Source: Halieaceae bacterium UBA3479 (GTDB taxonomy: Bacteria; Pseudomonadota; Gammaproteobacteria; Pseudomonadales; Halieaceae). From it: a stretch of 15,232 nucleotides of DNA. The notes beneath the pieces were generated by a model, which ran no database searches, had not been told where the DNA came from, and was given only the letters and a program-made list of their open reading frames with translations. Shown piece after piece: positions 14,367 to 15,232 of the stretch (position 1 is its first letter; each line of letters begins with the position of its first letter). The stretch covers positions 1,625 through 16,856 of the forward strand of contig DFQW01000013.1 of assembly GCA_002377985.1 (NCBI GenBank), given 5' to 3'. A program made the translations under genes and the position numbers.

Positions 14367-15232
14367 TTGGCTGAGCTCAGTCACATAAGAAACTTTTCGA
14401 TTATTGCCCATATTGATCACGGCAAGTCGACGCTTGCCGATCGCTTTATTCAGCACTGTGGCGGCCTCTCTGAGCGTGAGATGGCCGCACAGGTGCTCGA
14501 TTCGATGGATCTTGAGCGTGAACGAGGGATCACTATCAAGGCCCAGAGCGTCACCCTCCAGTATCGGGCTGAGAATGGAGAGATGTATCAGCTCAATTTT
14601 ATTGATACACCCGGGCACGTCGATTTCTCCTATGAGGTCTCGCGTTCGCTGAGCGCTTGCGAGGGGGCGTTGCTGGTGGTTGACGCTGGGCAGGGCGTGG
14701 AGGCCCAGTCAGTGGCCAATTGCTATACCGCGATCGAGCAGGGTCTCGAGGTTTTGCCTGTTCTTAACAAGATGGACCTGCCGCAGGCTGATCCAGAGCG
14801 GGTTCAGCTGGAAATCGAGGAGATTATCGGCATAGATGCAACAGAGGCGGTTGCAACCAGCGCCAAAACAGGCATGGGAATCGAAGCGCTATTAGAGCAG
14901 CTGATCAAAAAAATTCCTGCGCCAACTGGGGATAGGGCTGCTCCCCTGCAGGCCCTGATCATTGATTCCTGGTTCGATAATTATCTTGGCGTGGTGTCGT
15001 TGGTTCGCGTTATGCAGGGAGAACTCAGCAAGCGCGATAAATTTATTGTGTTCTCAACGGGTAAACAGCATCAGGCAGATATGGTGGGTGTTTTTACTCC
15101 CCGCAGAACCGAGACGGGCGTTCTCAGGGCCGGAGAGGTCGGGTTCGTGGTGGCCGGCATCAAAGACATCACGGGTGCGCCTGTTGGTGATACCTTGATT
15201 TCTGCCTCGTATCGCGACACGCCAGCGTTGCC
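14367..15232 (+). CDS. lepA: Elongation factor 4 (LepA), 5' part, runs off the window
   Basis: LepA (EF4) is a ribosome-bound translational GTPase that assists ribosome assembly or elongation under stress. The visible 288 codons cover the G domain and the start of domain 2. The P-loop AHIDHGKST lies at 14-22, switch [10 protein letters not shown] at 80-87 and NKMD at 134-137, followed by [20 protein letters not shown], a LepA-specific signature. The N-terminus [20 protein letters not shown] fits the family from the second or third residue. The start is therefore TTG at 14367, a rare codon, with GAGG ten bases upstream; there is no ATG or GTG that would fit. It follows degP/mucD as in Pseudomonas but has its own promoter region, with the terminator and tandem repeat in between. 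The C-terminal half is beyond the window. Confidence 0.95.
   Translation, partial: MAELSHIRNFSIIAHIDHGKSTLADRFIQHCGGLSEREMAAQVLDSMDLERERGITIKAQSVTLQYRAENGEMYQLNFIDTPGHVDFSYEVSRSLSACEGALLVVDAGQGVEAQSVANCYTAIEQGLEVLPVLNKMDLPQADPERVQLEIEEIIGIDATEAVATSAKTGMGIEALLEQLIKKIPAPTGDRAAPLQALIIDSWFDNYLGVVSLVRVMQGELSKRDKFIVFSTGKQHQADMVGVFTPRRTETGVLRAGEVGFVVAGIKDITGAPVGDTLISASYRDTPAL

Overview
The window looks like ordinary chromosomal DNA of a free-living, moderately GC-rich gammaproteobacterium. The evidence is the pairing of divergent pepA and lptFG, and the block nadB | rpoE-rseA-rseB-rseC-degP-lepA. That block is the gene order known from Pseudomonas (nadB, algU-mucA-mucB-mucC-mucD, lepA) and its marine relatives. 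Protein divergence suggests a marine lineage near Pseudomonas/Cellvibrionales (for example the OM60/NOR5-type clades), but the placement is inference from gene order and general similarity only.

Layout. At 1-633 (minus) lies the 5' part of pepA, which carries an in-frame amber codon just before the window edge. Divergent from it, lptF and lptG (739-2881, overlapping) encode the inner-membrane permease of the LPS transporter. A small RDD-family membrane protein (2891-3349, minus) follows. Next come bolA and trhO, overlapping by ATGA (3418-4724). A secreted trypsin-like serine protease (4685-5413, minus) overlaps the 3' end of trhO. rarD and ung are again coupled by ATGA (5576-7179). ygfZ (7146-8066, minus) overlaps ung tail to tail and is divergent from sdhE (8121-8378). 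nadB (8383-10020, minus) is separated from sdhE by 4 bases, so the ygfX gene often found after sdhE is absent. A 152-base divergent region then holds a well-matched sigma-E promoter and a structured leader, followed by the envelope-stress operon rpoE-rseA-rseB-rseC-degP (10173-14170) and an intrinsic terminator. Between the terminator and lepA (14367 to the end, partial, TTG start) are a 12-bp tandem repeat and a candidate promoter and leader hairpin.

How the genes work together. LptF/LptG build the outer membrane. The rpoE operon senses and repairs envelope damage: RpoE is held by RseA, RseB guards RseA, RseC modulates the system, and the DegP/MucD protease-chaperone clears misfolded periplasmic protein. 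YgfZ, SdhE and BolA are maturation or regulatory factors linked to Fe-S and flavin enzymes. TrhO and LepA act on tRNA and translation, Ung repairs uracil in DNA, and NadB starts NAD synthesis.

No phage, insertion sequence, CRISPR array, tRNA or rRNA was seen. I do not see a wholly new system. The most unusual items are the amber codon inside pepA, two overlapping alternative hairpins in the rpoE leader, the 12-bp tandem repeat before lepA, the G8 tract at the rarD start, and the unassigned secreted serine protease.
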